A stretch of 64,000 bases of DNA from an uncultured Aliiroseovarius sp. (GCF_947492455.1 NZ_CANLNB010000002.1:606392-670391), one strand, 5' to 3'; positions 46,451 to 55,519 are shown, counted from the first letter of the stretch. Program-made: numbers and translations. The notes: generated by a model from the letters alone, not told the origin.

Positions 46451-47683
46451 TCAGGGGGTGATTGTGCCTGCCGCCACCCACGCATCGAACTCCGCCAATA
46501 CGCGGTCCGAAAATGCGGCGTCGTTGATATGGCTGTCCAGTTCGATCAGCGTCACGTTGTCGGGGCAGTGGGTGCGGATTTCGTCGATGAAGGCAGCAAG
46601 CCCGTCCGCGTCATGCAGCGGGCCACCGGGACGGTCCCATTCATTGCCACCCTCAAGCGGCAGGATCAGGTTCACCGGACCTTTCGCACCTGCCAATTGC
46701 GTGCACATGGCCCGCGCCATCTCGCGCCGTTGAACCGGGGTCATCATGACCGAGGACAGCAGGCGGTTATGTGCATGCACCTCTTGGCCGGCCAGTTTCG
46801 GCGGAATGTCCTGCCAGCCGATGAAATCCACCAGATCGTAGCAGCCGATCGACACCATCTGCGGCGTGCCTGATGCTCCTGCGTTGGTCATCCGGTCAGG
46901 CCCGGCGGAAATGGTCGACCCCATAATGTGATTGCCCAGTTCCTGCGGGGCAAAGTCCAGAACCGCAGCAAATGCGCCCTCGCCCGCCAGGCTTTCAAAC
47001 GCGCGCCCGCCCATGCCGGTGGCGTGAAACACAGCGACCTCGAACCCGCGTTCTTCCAGTGCAGGTTTCAGGCTGACCATATAGCGCAGCACGGTTTTGC
47101 CGAAGCTGGTCATGCCGATGAGTGGTTTTTGGAAATCCGGTTTCTCGACCGCGCGGGCCGCACCCAGCACGGCGCCCGCCGCCTGAGACAGCGATGCCTT
47201 GCAGATCGAGTTCAGCCCGTAGAGGCCCCCGGCCCAAAGGATCATCTGCACGTCCGCAGGCAGACGTTCTGGCGGGATCAAGGGCGAGAAGCTAACCGTA
47301 GATACAACGTATTTCGGCACCCCAATCGGCAGCGCCTGACACAGGTCCAGCGCCGCGTCCGTGCCCATCGTGCCGCCCAGCACGATCAGCCCGTCGAACA
47401 CGCTTTCTCGGTAGAGTTTCAACGCCAAAGCGGCCGAGCCCTGCGCCATGATCTGCATGGCGGTGTTTTCATCCCCGCTGTCGATGGCGGCTTGGATCGA
47501 CGACCCACCAGCCTCGGCCACGTCATGCTTCGAGTAATCACACGGCGCGCTGGGATCCCCCAGAACCGAGATGTCCATCGTGGCGACACCTCCGCCCTGC
47601 GCCCGGATCACATCGGCGATATAGTTCAGCTCGTCATCTTTGGTGTCATAGGTCCCGACGACCAGAATTGTCTTATCGCTCAT
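46451..47683 (-). CDS. Tm-1-like ATP-binding domain protein (UPF0261)
   Basis: A 410-residue protein of the family named after the tomato virus-resistance protein Tm-1. Typical blocks are ILVVGTYDTKDDELNYIADVI, GLIVLGGTMGTDAALDLC, YVVSTVSFSPLIPPE, IGMTSFGKTVLRYM and VAVFHATGMGGRAFESLA. Bacterial members are of unknown function. ATG at 47683 overlaps the aldehyde dehydrogenase stop (ATGA), so it is the last gene of the tctCBA-ALDH operon. This context suggests a catabolic or carbohydrate/carboxylate role. Confidence 0.9.
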   Translation of the reverse strand: MSDKTILVVGTYDTKDDELNYIADVIRAQGGGVATMDISVLGDPSAPCDYSKHDVAEAGGSSIQAAIDSGDENTAMQIMAQGSAALALKLYRESVFDGLIVLGGTMGTDAALDLCQALPIGVPKYVVSTVSFSPLIPPERLPADVQMILWAGGLYGLNSICKASLSQAAGAVLGAARAVEKPDFQKPLIGMTSFGKTVLRYMVSLKPALEERGFEVAVFHATGMGGRAFESLAGEGAFAAVLDFAPQELGNHIMGSTISAGPDRMTNAGASGTPQMVSIGCYDLVDFIGWQDIPPKLAGQEVHAHNRLLSSVMMTPVQRREMARAMCTQLAGAKGPVNLILPLEGGNEWDRPGGPLHDADGLAAFIDEIRTHCPDNVTLIELDSHINDAAFSDRVLAEFDAWVAAGTITP

Positions 47684-49164
47684 AGCTGCATCCATGCTGT
47701 CTTGAGGTCGAAATACTTGTCGAAGGCGTGCATCGACTTGTCATGGCCGTTGCCCGATTGCTTGACGCCGCCCAAGGGAACGGTGCCGTCGGCTCCGCCA
47801 TAGGTGTTCACATGCACGACGCCCGCCTGAATGTCGCGCACCATGGTATGTGCGCGGCTGAGGTTCGAGGTCCAAACCCCCGCGGCCAAACCGAATTTTG
47901 TCGAGTTGGCGATGGCGACGGCTTCCGCATCCGACTTAAACGGTGTGACCGCCAGCACCGGGCCGAAGACCTCGTTCTGGGCCACGTTGTCTTGCGGCTT
48001 CACGCCTTTCAGCACGGTCGGCTCCATGAAGTATCCGCCGGTGTCTTGCATGATGCGGGCGCCGCCAAGTGCGATCTCGGCGCCCTCTTCCACGGCTTTC
48101 GTCACGAAGTTCAGGTTGCCTTCCAACTGCGTCAGGTTGTTCACCGCGCCGATATTGGTGGTCAGGTCCAGCGGGTTGCCCACCTTCATCGCCGCCGCAT
48201 GACGAGACAGGGCGTTGACAAACTCGTCATGGATACTCTCTTCGACCAACAGGCGCGAACCCGCGACGCAAACTTGCCCTGCGTTGCGGAAGATCCCAGC
48301 AGCTGAGACCTTGGCCGCTTGCTCCAAATCCGGCGCATCCGCGAAGACCACGTTGGGGGACTTGCCGCCCAGCTCCAGATAGCAGCGTTTCAGGTTCGAG
48401 CGCGCCGAGTATTCCAACAGCCGCCGCCCGACCCCGCCCGAGCCTGTGAAAACCAGAACGTCAACGTCCATCGACAGGGCCAGCGCCTCGCCGGTGACGG
48501 ACCCTGCCCCGGTGACGACGTTCAACACGCCATCCGGCAGTCCAGCCTCGGCAGCCAGCTCGGCGAGTTTCAGAAGCGACAGCGACGCGGTTTCGGCCGG
48601 TTTCAACACGATCGAGTTCCCCGCCGCCAACGCCGGGGCCAGTTTCCACGCGCCGATCATCAACGGGAAGTTCCACGGGACAATCGCGCCGACAACGCCC
48701 ACGGGTTCCCGGTGGACAAGGCCCAAGATGCCGGGCGCGGTCGGGGCAATCTCGCCATACACTTTGTCCAAAGCCTCGGCGTAGTAGCGGAAGGTGCCCG
48801 CCGCCGATCCCGGCTCGGCCTTCAGGGCCATGCCGATCTCGGTCCCGTTATCGCGCACGCCAAGAACCGCCAGTTCCAGCGCGTTGGCCTCGATCAAATC
48901 GGCCAGCTTATGCAGGACCTTCTTGCGATGCGCAGGCGCTGCCCGCGACCAACGCCCGTCGTCAAACGCCCGCCGTGCCGCCGCAACCGCCCGGTCCACA
49001 TCTGCTGCGGACGCCCGTGCGATCGTGGTCAGTCTTTGTCCGTCAATCGGCGAGAGAACGTCTTGCGCTTCGCCCTCAGCCTCTTGCCACGCTCCGTCAA
49101 TATATAGTTTCTGCGGCGCGACAGGATGGCGGGAAAGCTCGTTGATGCGTGACTGGTCTGCCAT
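47680..49164 (-). CDS. NAD(P)-dependent aldehyde dehydrogenase (PuuC-like)
   Basis: A 494-residue aldehyde dehydrogenase. Rossmann and active-site motifs are intact: VGAIVPWNFPLMIGAWKLAPALAAG-type segment, VFTGSGGVGRRLLEY, the general base in LELGGKSPNVVF and the catalytic Cys in RNAGQVCVAGSRLL. Similarity in style is to gamma-glutamyl-gamma-aminobutyraldehyde dehydrogenases. Its start lies within the 3' end of tctA (136-base overlap). Together with the divergent aminotransferase it would oxidise the aldehyde produced by transamination of an amine or amino acid. Confidence 0.92.
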   Translation of the reverse strand: MADQSRINELSRHPVAPQKLYIDGAWQEAEGEAQDVLSPIDGQRLTTIARASAADVDRAVAAARRAFDDGRWSRAAPAHRKKVLHKLADLIEANALELAVLGVRDNGTEIGMALKAEPGSAAGTFRYYAEALDKVYGEIAPTAPGILGLVHREPVGVVGAIVPWNFPLMIGAWKLAPALAAGNSIVLKPAETASLSLLKLAELAAEAGLPDGVLNVVTGAGSVTGEALALSMDVDVLVFTGSGGVGRRLLEYSARSNLKRCYLELGGKSPNVVFADAPDLEQAAKVSAAGIFRNAGQVCVAGSRLLVEESIHDEFVNALSRHAAAMKVGNPLDLTTNIGAVNNLTQLEGNLNFVTKAVEEGAEIALGGARIMQDTGGYFMEPTVLKGVKPQDNVAQNEVFGPVLAVTPFKSDAEAVAIANSTKFGLAAGVWTSNLSRAHTMVRDIQAGVVHVNTYGGADGTVPLGGVKQSGNGHDKSMHAFDKYFDLKTAWMQL

Positions 49165-50669
49165 TCGTCCGTCTTTCTTTCTTTATAGTCCAGCCAGACC
49201 CGGCGGAAATGCAGGGCCAGAACCAGAACGATCATTCCAAAGAGGATCGCCGCGATCGGGCGATCAATAAAGTCCAAGGGGGTCTTCACGCGCGCCATGG
49301 CGCTGCGCAGTTTCACTTCCATGATGCCGCCCAGAACCATGCCCAGTACGATGGGCACGACGGGCAGTTGCATGCGTTTCATGACGAAGCCGAAGATGCC
49401 GAAAGCGGCGGCGATGATGCAGTCGGTCAGCGAGTTGCGCAGCGAATAGACCCCCACAAAGCTGAGGACCAAGATGCAAACGCCGAGGAAGCGGTTGGGG
49501 ATCTTAACCACTTTGATCAGTTGGTTGGTTGCCACCAACAGGAAAGCCACCACCAGCACGTTCAGGATCAGAAGCGCAAGATACAGCGCGACCACAAAAT
49601 CCATGTCGTTCTGGAAAAGCTGCGGGCCGGGGATCACGTTGTGGACATAGAAGACCGACAGCATCATCGCCGTCAGCGCCTCGCCCGGGATGCCCAGCGC
49701 CAGAAGCGGCACCATCGCTGCACCGGGAACCGCGTTATTGGCCGTCTCGGCCGCGATCAGCCCTTCGCTTGATCCATGCCCGAAATCCTCGGGCCGCTTC
49801 GACGACTTCTGCGCGTATGTGTAGGACATGAACTGCGCCGTGAACTCACCCACGCCAGGGATCATGCCCATGACTACACCGAAGGTGGCTGAGATACCGG
49901 CGATGCGCGGGTGGCGGGCCAACTCGCGGAAGCCCTGGAAGAAGCTGCCCTTCAGCTTTGTCAGGCGGACTTTTTCGTCATCACCATGCAGCAGGGTAAA
50001 GGCTTGGCTCAAAGCAAACAGCCCCAGCACCACAACAATCAGGTTCACCCCGCCCGACAGCCAACTTTGGTCAAACGTATAGCGTTTCGAATAGCTGGCT
50101 GGATGTAGGCCAATCGTGTTCAGCCAGATACCAAAGCAGGCCATCGCAGCCGCAATCAGTGTGTGTTTGCGATGCGCCGTGACCACAAGGATGATGCCCA
50201 GAAGGGCGGCCAAGAAGATCTCGCGCGAACCGAACATCGGGGCGATTTTCGCCAGAATGGGTGCGAAGAAAATCAGGCAGACGACCGAGAAGATGCCCCC
50301 AAAGAAGGACGAGCTATAGGCCAGCGACAGCGCGCGCCGTGCCTCGCCCCGCGTGGTCATCGGATAGCCGTCATAGGTGGTCAGCGCATTCACCGCCGTG
50401 CCCGGCGTGTTGATCAGGATCGCAGGGATCGAGCCCCCGTACATTGAACTGCCATAGATGCCCAGCAACACGGTCAGCCCGACAATCGGGTCCATGGAAA
50501 ACGTCGCGGGCAACAGGATCGCAATGGCCACCGCCGGGCCCACGCCGGGGATCGCGCCGATCAGCACACCACCGACCGACCCCACTAAAAGCGCCAGCAC
50601 CACGTCCCAACGCGCCAGAACCGAGGAACTGGCCTGCACTTGAGCAAGGAAGTCGTAGATCAGGTCCAT
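49029..50669 (-). CDS. tctA: Tripartite tricarboxylate transporter, large membrane subunit
   Basis: TctA forms the translocation pore of TTT secondary transporters. The 546-residue protein has about eleven to twelve membrane segments. The family signature GVLIGAIPGVGPAVAIAILLP near residues 35-55 and its internal repeat VVMGMIPGVGEFTAQFMSYTYAQ are clear. The last roughly 45 residues (after KERKTDEWQ) are basic, lack membrane character and are read from DNA that also encodes the aldehyde dehydrogenase N-terminus; they look like a run-on extension. Confidence 0.94.
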   Translation of the reverse strand: MDLIYDFLAQVQASSSVLARWDVVLALLVGSVGGVLIGAIPGVGPAVAIAILLPATFSMDPIVGLTVLLGIYGSSMYGGSIPAILINTPGTAVNALTTYDGYPMTTRGEARRALSLAYSSSFFGGIFSVVCLIFFAPILAKIAPMFGSREIFLAALLGIILVVTAHRKHTLIAAAMACFGIWLNTIGLHPASYSKRYTFDQSWLSGGVNLIVVVLGLFALSQAFTLLHGDDEKVRLTKLKGSFFQGFRELARHPRIAGISATFGVVMGMIPGVGEFTAQFMSYTYAQKSSKRPEDFGHGSSEGLIAAETANNAVPGAAMVPLLALGIPGEALTAMMLSVFYVHNVIPGPQLFQNDMDFVVALYLALLILNVLVVAFLLVATNQLIKVVKIPNRFLGVCILVLSFVGVYSLRNSLTDCIIAAAFGIFGFVMKRMQLPVVPIVLGMVLGGIMEVKLRSAMARVKTPLDFIDRPIAAILFGMIVLVLALHFRRVWLDYKERKTDEWQTSHASTSFPAILSRRRNYILTERGKRLRAKRKTFSRRLTDKD

Positions 50670-50676
50670 GCTGCCC

Positions 50677-51366
50677 TCAGAAATTCAAGATGAAGAACGA
50701 GCGCAGCGCGCCCGGAAAATATTCATAAAGCGCGGCACCGGGGATCTTCACCTGCAGGAAGCTTTTGAAGACCAGCACAACGGTGACCGCGAAGATGCCC
50801 GCGCTCCACATCATCAGGCGCGAGCGATAGCCCACCCGCCATGTCAGGATCAGCGAGAACGCGATGGTAACCGGCAGATAGCCGATCAGCGGCACCAGAA
50901 GAACATAGGCTAGGAACCATCCGGCCCATTCGAAGACAGACGCCCAGATCTTGGCTTCGCGCCGGTCGGTCCAGTGCTGGTACAGCCACGTCACGCGGAT
51001 GATAGCGACCAGAAACACCATGGGCGCTGCCGAAATCGGGCCAAGCCAGAGCGCCAATCCAATAGCCAATACGGCCCAAAACAGGCTCTCGGCCCATTGG
51101 AACCAATCGGCCTCGCGCATCCAGCGCGGCAGGCGACGGGGTTTACGCGGCAGATGCCAGAAATGCAGCGCGGTGAACAGCACCATGCCGCCAACACCAA
51201 TCGCGGGCCAGAACCGCGGTTGTGCGAAGAAGTCTTTGCCTTTCAGCCACTTGGTTTGATCTTCAATGGCCGCCAACAGAAGCGTGGCACAGATCAGAAA
51301 CAGGGCCGCGAACAACACCTGACCGCGCTGTGGCCGGTCGGGATGTTCTGTGATTTCGTCGCTCAT
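50677..51366 (-). CDS. tctB: Tripartite tricarboxylate transporter, small membrane subunit
   Basis: TctB is the small integral membrane subunit. The 229-residue protein has about five hydrophobic segments (VLFAALFLICATLLLAAIED, FWPAIGVGGMVLFTALHFW, LFWAVLAIGLALWLGPISAAPMV and a C-terminal pair). It is longer than many TctB proteins because of a cytoplasmic loop at about 70-85. Seven bases separate it from tctA. The assignment rests on topology and gene order. Confidence 0.88.
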   Translation of the reverse strand: MSDEITEHPDRPQRGQVLFAALFLICATLLLAAIEDQTKWLKGKDFFAQPRFWPAIGVGGMVLFTALHFWHLPRKPRRLPRWMREADWFQWAESLFWAVLAIGLALWLGPISAAPMVFLVAIIRVTWLYQHWTDRREAKIWASVFEWAGWFLAYVLLVPLIGYLPVTIAFSLILTWRVGYRSRLMMWSAGIFAVTVVLVFKSFLQVKIPGAALYEYFPGALRSFFILNF

Positions 51367-51444
51367 ATCAGGCGCTTTCCGGGGGCTTGGTCGTCACGCG
51401 GGGCCAGCCAAAGCCAGCCCCGCAAAAGGTCGTATCAGAGGGGA

Positions 51445-52386
51445 TTACTCAAGGATCCCGCTGATCACCGCACCAGTTTCCTGATCGGCTGCGATGCGTG
51501 CGGCCGAGGCTTCGGCATCCATCCAGTAGACCAGCGCGCCGGTCTCTTTGGCGACGGCCTGAGCACGCTCGCTCATCACGGTTTTCGACGCGACGGCTGC
51601 GATCTTCTCGCGCACGTCTGCCGGGGTGTCCTTGGTGACGAACAGACCGTTCCACAGGGCGATGTTCAGCTGAGCGTCCAGTTCGCCGATGGTGGGGGTG
51701 TCGGGCACAAGGCTGATGCGCTCGTCCGTGACGGCCATCAGAACCTTCACGTCATCCAGACAGGGAAGGATCAGCTGCAGCGTGGTGTTGATCACATCCG
51801 CATCGCCCGATGCCAGTGTGTTGCAGTCCAGCGCATCAAAGGCTGCGTCCGAACCCCACTCGAAGCCAGCATTCTTGGCGTAGGCCTTAGTCACCTGCGT
51901 CGGCGTCAGCACGTCGCCAAAGTGACCCAGTGCCACGTCGTTTTCCTTGGCATAGTCGGCCAGTTCAGCCATCGAGCTGTAAGGCGCGTCGCCCGAGGTT
52001 GCGACGACGAATGGATAGGTCAGAAAGATGCCAATCGGGTCGAACTTGGCCGGGGCCAGCTCGTCAATGCCGATCTCATGGCCGATCACAGGAACGGCGG
52101 GCACGAAGCTGCCGATGGTATAGCCGTCCGCCGGCGCAGTTGCCACGTCGATCGCGCCGGGGAACGGACCGCCGCCGCCACCGGGTTTGTTCACAACCGC
52201 AGCCGAGACGCCGTACTCGGCCTGAAAGTCTTCCGCGATCATGCGGGTCAATACGTCTTCCAGATCACCCGGAGGCCACGGCACGATGAAGCTGACCGGC
52301 TTTTCCGGATACTCGGCCAGCGCGGGTGCAGCGACCATGGTTGCGGTTACAGCCAGCGCGCCAGCCAGAATGGATTTGGTGTTCAT
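51445..52386 (-). CDS. tctC: Tripartite tricarboxylate transporter substrate-binding protein
   Basis: TctC/Bug-family periplasmic receptor, the first gene of the operon. The 313-residue protein has a Sec signal (LAGALAVTATMVAAPALA) followed by EYPEKPVSFIVPWPPGDLEDVLTRM, the ligand-binding loop of the family, and AVVNKPGGGGGPFPGAIDVA. Bug proteins normally bind carboxylates or amino acids; the acidic residue in the PPGDLEDV loop differs from the common PGGxxD form, so the ligand may be unusual. GGGAGACC precedes the start. Confidence 0.92.
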   Translation of the reverse strand: MNTKSILAGALAVTATMVAAPALAEYPEKPVSFIVPWPPGDLEDVLTRMIAEDFQAEYGVSAAVVNKPGGGGGPFPGAIDVATAPADGYTIGSFVPAVPVIGHEIGIDELAPAKFDPIGIFLTYPFVVATSGDAPYSSMAELADYAKENDVALGHFGDVLTPTQVTKAYAKNAGFEWGSDAAFDALDCNTLASGDADVINTTLQLILPCLDDVKVLMAVTDERISLVPDTPTIGELDAQLNIALWNGLFVTKDTPADVREKIAAVASKTVMSERAQAVAKETGALVYWMDAEASAARIAADQETGAVISGILE

Positions 52387-52425
52387 GACGGTCTCCCTAT
52401 TTCGTCAGATCAGAATTCATGCATC

Positions 52426-52442
52426 GGTTCAATATTTGAACC
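52426..52442. promoter_or_regulatory. Inverted repeat in the tctC/IclR divergent region
   Basis: GGTTCAA-TAT-TTGAACC is a perfect 7-bp inverted repeat, 40 bases upstream of tctC. It overlaps a direct repeat CATCGGTT (52422-52429 and 52442-52449). IclR-family operators are palindromes of this size, so it is the likely binding site of the adjacent regulator; a TTGACA at 52460-52465 could be the -35 of the rightward promoter. Confidence 0.6.
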
Positions 52443-52561
52443 ATCGGTTTTAAAATAGATTGACAGACGGGAGTGATTCCTGTCAACAAAACAATGAACA
52501 TGTAAACGAATTTCTGCGCAGGCCGCTTGTCGATCGGCGCCGAATCCAACCGGAAGACCCA

Positions 52562-53368
52562 ATGGGAACAGCATCCAAAGCCTTGTCATTGCTGAATTAT
52601 TTCAGTCGCGCCCAGTCTCAGATCGGGCTAAGTGACCTGGCCCGCTTGTCAGGAATGAACAAGGCGACCGTCTATCGCCTGATGGGCGAACTGGCGGATC
52701 ATGGATTCGTTGAACAGGTCGGCGCGGGCCGTGAATACCGTCTGGGCCCCGCCTTTTTGCGCCTCGCAGCCTTGCGGGAAAAAGCCGTTCCGATGCGCGA
52801 ATTGGCGCTGGCGGAACTGACAAAACTCAGCGAACTGACCGGCGAAACATCCCATATGTCACTCTTGAATGGCGAGGTCCTGTCCAACCTCACCTACAGC
52901 TACGCGCATAAGCACGGCACGATGGTGATGATGGAAGATGCTGAGGTGCTAGAGCTGCACTCGACCGGCTCGGGCTTGGCCGTCCTAGCCTTCTCTCCCG
53001 CTTCGTTCATCGACGCCATTCTCAGCAAACCGCTGGTCGCGCGCACCCCCGAAACCGTCACCGATCCCGCAGCCATTCAAGCTTTGCTGCCGAAGATTCG
53101 CAAACGTGGGATGGCATGGTCGATTGGTGGCTATGAACGGGATGTCTATTCCCATGCCGTGCCGATATTCGACGCCGGATCGCAGTGCATCGGTGCGATG
53201 GCCGTCGCGGCCCCGGTCTCGCGCATGACCGACGAACTGCGTGCCATGATCCAAGCCGAACTTGCCCTTGCCGCCCGCCGGACAACGCGCGTGCTTGGGG
53301 GCTTCCCGCCTGACAGTTTTCCAAAAATCAACCCCACAGACTCTCCTGTAGAAAGCGAGCTGACATGA
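52562..53368 (+). CDS. IclR-family transcriptional regulator
   Basis: A 268-residue regulator. ATG at 52562 with GGAAG upstream gives MGTASKALSLLNYFSRAQSQIGLSDLA. The N-terminal winged helix (about 1-65) contains SGMNKATVYRLMGELADHGFVEQ; the C-terminal IclR ligand-binding domain (about 80-250) includes MAWSIGGYERDVYSHAVPIFD. It is divergent from the tctCBA operon and coupled to an aminotransferase by ATGA, so it probably senses the substrate imported by the Tct system. Confidence 0.92.
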   Translation: MGTASKALSLLNYFSRAQSQIGLSDLARLSGMNKATVYRLMGELADHGFVEQVGAGREYRLGPAFLRLAALREKAVPMRELALAELTKLSELTGETSHMSLLNGEVLSNLTYSYAHKHGTMVMMEDAEVLELHSTGSGLAVLAFSPASFIDAILSKPLVARTPETVTDPAAIQALLPKIRKRGMAWSIGGYERDVYSHAVPIFDAGSQCIGAMAVAAPVSRMTDELRAMIQAELALAARRTTRVLGGFPPDSFPKINPTDSPVESELT

Positions 53369-54717
53369 AAGATTCCAACTTTCTGAAAGAAAAGAACGCC
53401 CGTTCGCTCTGGCATCCAATGGCGCATCCCGCCGACAGCCTTCAGAACCCGCCCACCATCATCACTGGCGCCACTGGCGTGAAGATCAAGGACGTCGACG
53501 GGCACGAGGTCGTCGACGCCGTGGGCGGGCTGTGGAACGTGAACCTTGGTTTCTCGAACCAGAAGATCAAGGATGCGATTTCCGCGCAGTTGGACACCCT
53601 GCCATATTATTCGACCTTCCGCGGCACCACGAATGACAAAGTGATCGAGCTGTCCGAGATCCTGCGCGACTTCTTCGCGCCGGACGGGCTGACGCGGGCG
53701 TTTTATACCTCGGGCGGATCGGACAGTGTGGAAACCGCGCTGCGCCTTGCGCGCCAGTATCACAAGGTGAAGGGCGACACCGGTCGGACCAAGTTCCTGA
53801 GCCTGAAGAAGGGCTATCACGGCACCCATATGGGCGGCGCGTCGGTGAACGGGAACGCCAATTTCCGCACCCAATACGAGCCACTTTTGCCCGGCTGCTA
53901 TCACATCCCCGCGCCTTACACCTATCGCAACCCGTTCAACGAAACAGACCCCGAGCGTTTGGCCCAGCTCTGCCTGCAAGCGATGGAAGACGAGATCGCA
54001 TTCCAGGGCGCAAACACCATCGCCGCCATGATTATGGAACCCATTCTGGGCGCAGGCGGCGTCATCCCGCCCCATGAAAGCTTCATGCCCGGCGTACGCG
54101 AGATCTGCTCGAAGCACGGTATTCTGCTGATCGCGGATGAGGTCATCACCGCCTTCGGTCGTACCGGCGGTTGGTCGGGTAGCCGGTATTGGGGCGTGCA
54201 GCCTGATTTCATGTGTACTGCCAAGGCAATCACCAACGGCTATTTCCCATTCGGCGCGGTGATGATTGCCGACCATGTGGTTGAAACCTTTGAAAAAGAC
54301 ACGACCGGCGCCGCTGCCATCGGTCACGGCTATACCTATTCCGGTCACCCGGTCGGTGCGGCTGCAGCCGTGGCCTGCATGGAAGAAACCATGCGCCTGA
54401 AGGTGAACGAAAACGCCGCCGCGCGCGGGGCCGAGCTGTTCGCCGGTCTGCAAGAGCTTGGCGCAGCCCATGACATCATCGGCGACGTGCGCGGGGGGCA
54501 CGGATTGATGTGTGCGCTGGAGCTGGTCTCGGATCCCGCCACCAAAGCGCCGATCGACAAGAAGACCATCGGCACTCTGCAAGAGGTCGCCTATCAGACC
54601 GGCGCGATGGTACGTGTGTCGGGCCCGAATGTCATCATGTCGCCGCCGCTGGTCCTGACCTCGGACGACGTGCAGACCATTCTGAATGCGCTGAAGGCGG
54701 GCTTTGCAGCCGTCTAA
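53365..54717 (+). CDS. Class III aminotransferase (omega-amino acid/diamine:pyruvate type)
   Basis: A 450-residue PLP enzyme. It starts MKDSNFLKEKNARSLWHPMAH. Markers are GGLWNVNLGFSNQKI, FYTSGGSDSVETALRLARQY, the PLP phosphate region GYHGTHMGGASV, the Asp in LLIADEVITAFGRTG and the PLP Lys in CTAKAITNGYFPFGA. The sequence resembles putrescine or omega-amino acid:pyruvate transaminases. With the ALDH of the divergent operon it makes an amine to aldehyde to acid route. The exact substrate cannot be read. Confidence 0.9.
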   Translation: MKDSNFLKEKNARSLWHPMAHPADSLQNPPTIITGATGVKIKDVDGHEVVDAVGGLWNVNLGFSNQKIKDAISAQLDTLPYYSTFRGTTNDKVIELSEILRDFFAPDGLTRAFYTSGGSDSVETALRLARQYHKVKGDTGRTKFLSLKKGYHGTHMGGASVNGNANFRTQYEPLLPGCYHIPAPYTYRNPFNETDPERLAQLCLQAMEDEIAFQGANTIAAMIMEPILGAGGVIPPHESFMPGVREICSKHGILLIADEVITAFGRTGGWSGSRYWGVQPDFMCTAKAITNGYFPFGAVMIADHVVETFEKDTTGAAAIGHGYTYSGHPVGAAAAVACMEETMRLKVNENAAARGAELFAGLQELGAAHDIIGDVRGGHGLMCALELVSDPATKAPIDKKTIGTLQEVAYQTGAMVRVSGPNVIMSPPLVLTSDDVQTILNALKAGFAAV

Positions 54718-54736
54718 CCCCTTCCAGAAATGACCG

Positions 54737-54764
54737 AAGGCCGCCCCATCGGGCGGCCTTTATC
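54737..54764. terminator. Terminator between aminotransferase and glyoxalase-fold genes
   Basis: AAGGCCGCCC-CATC-GGGCGGCCTT (54737-54760), perfect 10-bp stem with TTTAT after it. The last base of the stem is the last base of the convergent gene. Confidence 0.8.
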
Positions 54765-55128
54765 TGTGTTGGTCGATCAAAATGGGGAAGCCATCAGGGT
54801 CGGTGACGACAAAGCTGCCCGGACCTTCATCCCCACCCTGTTCCTGCGCAACCTCGATCCCCGCCGACGCCAACTGCGCCTTGATTGCGCGCACATCGTC
54901 GAATGGGTCCACATTCGTAGCATTCTGATCCCAGCCGGGATTGAAGGTTAGCATCGCCCCTTCAAACATTCCCTGAAACAGCCCCACCAGTGTGTCGCCG
55001 TTCTTCATAATCAGATAGTTATGCTCTTCCGTGCCGGCATAAGCGGTGAAGCCCAATGCCTCGTAAAACACCTTCGACGCGGCCAGATCCTTGACGCCAA
55101 GGCTGACCGAGAACGCTCCGAGTTGCAT
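54760..55128 (-). CDS. VOC/glyoxalase-fold protein
   Basis: A 122-residue VOC domain protein. The start at 55128 follows GGGAGGATC and gives MQLGAFSVSLGVKDLAASKVFYEALGF. Later blocks are NYLIMKNGDTLVGLFQG and PGSFVVTDPDGFPILIDQH. The first metal-ligand position is Ser rather than His (FSVSLGV), so it is probably not a glyoxalase I; it could be a binding protein or a dioxygenase-like enzyme. It is the last gene of the P450-GS-ferredoxin operon. Confidence 0.85.
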   Translation of the reverse strand: MQLGAFSVSLGVKDLAASKVFYEALGFTAYAGTEEHNYLIMKNGDTLVGLFQGMFEGAMLTFNPGWDQNATNVDPFDDVRAIKAQLASAGIEVAQEQGGDEGPGSFVVTDPDGFPILIDQHR

Positions 55129-55181
55129 GATGTGATCCTCCCTTTGCGACAAGTGTAGCACATGGGCGGATCACACGGGAT

Positions 55182-55493
55182 TTAGACGGGGACGATTAGC
55201 CGAATACCGTCCAAATCATCCGATGCTTCGATCTGGCAGGACAGGCGCGAGGCGTCGGTCACTTCGCCATCCGCCATGTCCAGCATCGCCTCTTCGAAAT
55301 CGCCTTTCTCGCCTGTTTTGGACAGCCAATTACCGTCCACATGCACGTGGCAGGTGGCGCAGGACAGCGATCCACCACATTCGCCCTGAATGCCTGCGAT
55401 ATTGTTCGCTGTAGCGGCTTCCATCAGGTTCACGCCCGTCTGGACGTCAGCCACGACTTCCTCGCCCCCAGGCAAGACCCAGGTTACTTTCAT
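55182..55493 (-). CDS. 2Fe-2S ferredoxin, adrenodoxin type
   Basis: A 103-residue electron carrier. The cluster ligands are Cys39, Cys45, Cys48 and Cys86, in GECGGSLSCATCHVHV and RLSCQIE, the C-x5-C-x2-C...C pattern of putidaredoxin/adrenodoxin-type ferredoxins that feed class I cytochrome P450s. AAGGAG precedes the start. The P450 gene is two genes upstream in the same operon, which supports pairing; no ferredoxin reductase gene is in the window. Confidence 0.94.
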   Translation of the reverse strand: MKVTWVLPGGEEVVADVQTGVNLMEAATANNIAGIQGECGGSLSCATCHVHVDGNWLSKTGEKGDFEEAMLDMADGEVTDASRLSCQIEASDDLDGIRLIVPV

Positions 55494-55519
55494 CTCGTAT
55501 CTCCTTGTTTTCGTGTCGC

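Noticed and set aside
52460..52561. Upstream TTG start adding 34 residues to the IclR regulator
   Set aside because: The extra residues lack IclR sequence; the TTG coincides with a likely -35 element (TTGACA), and ATG at 52562 has a ribosome site.
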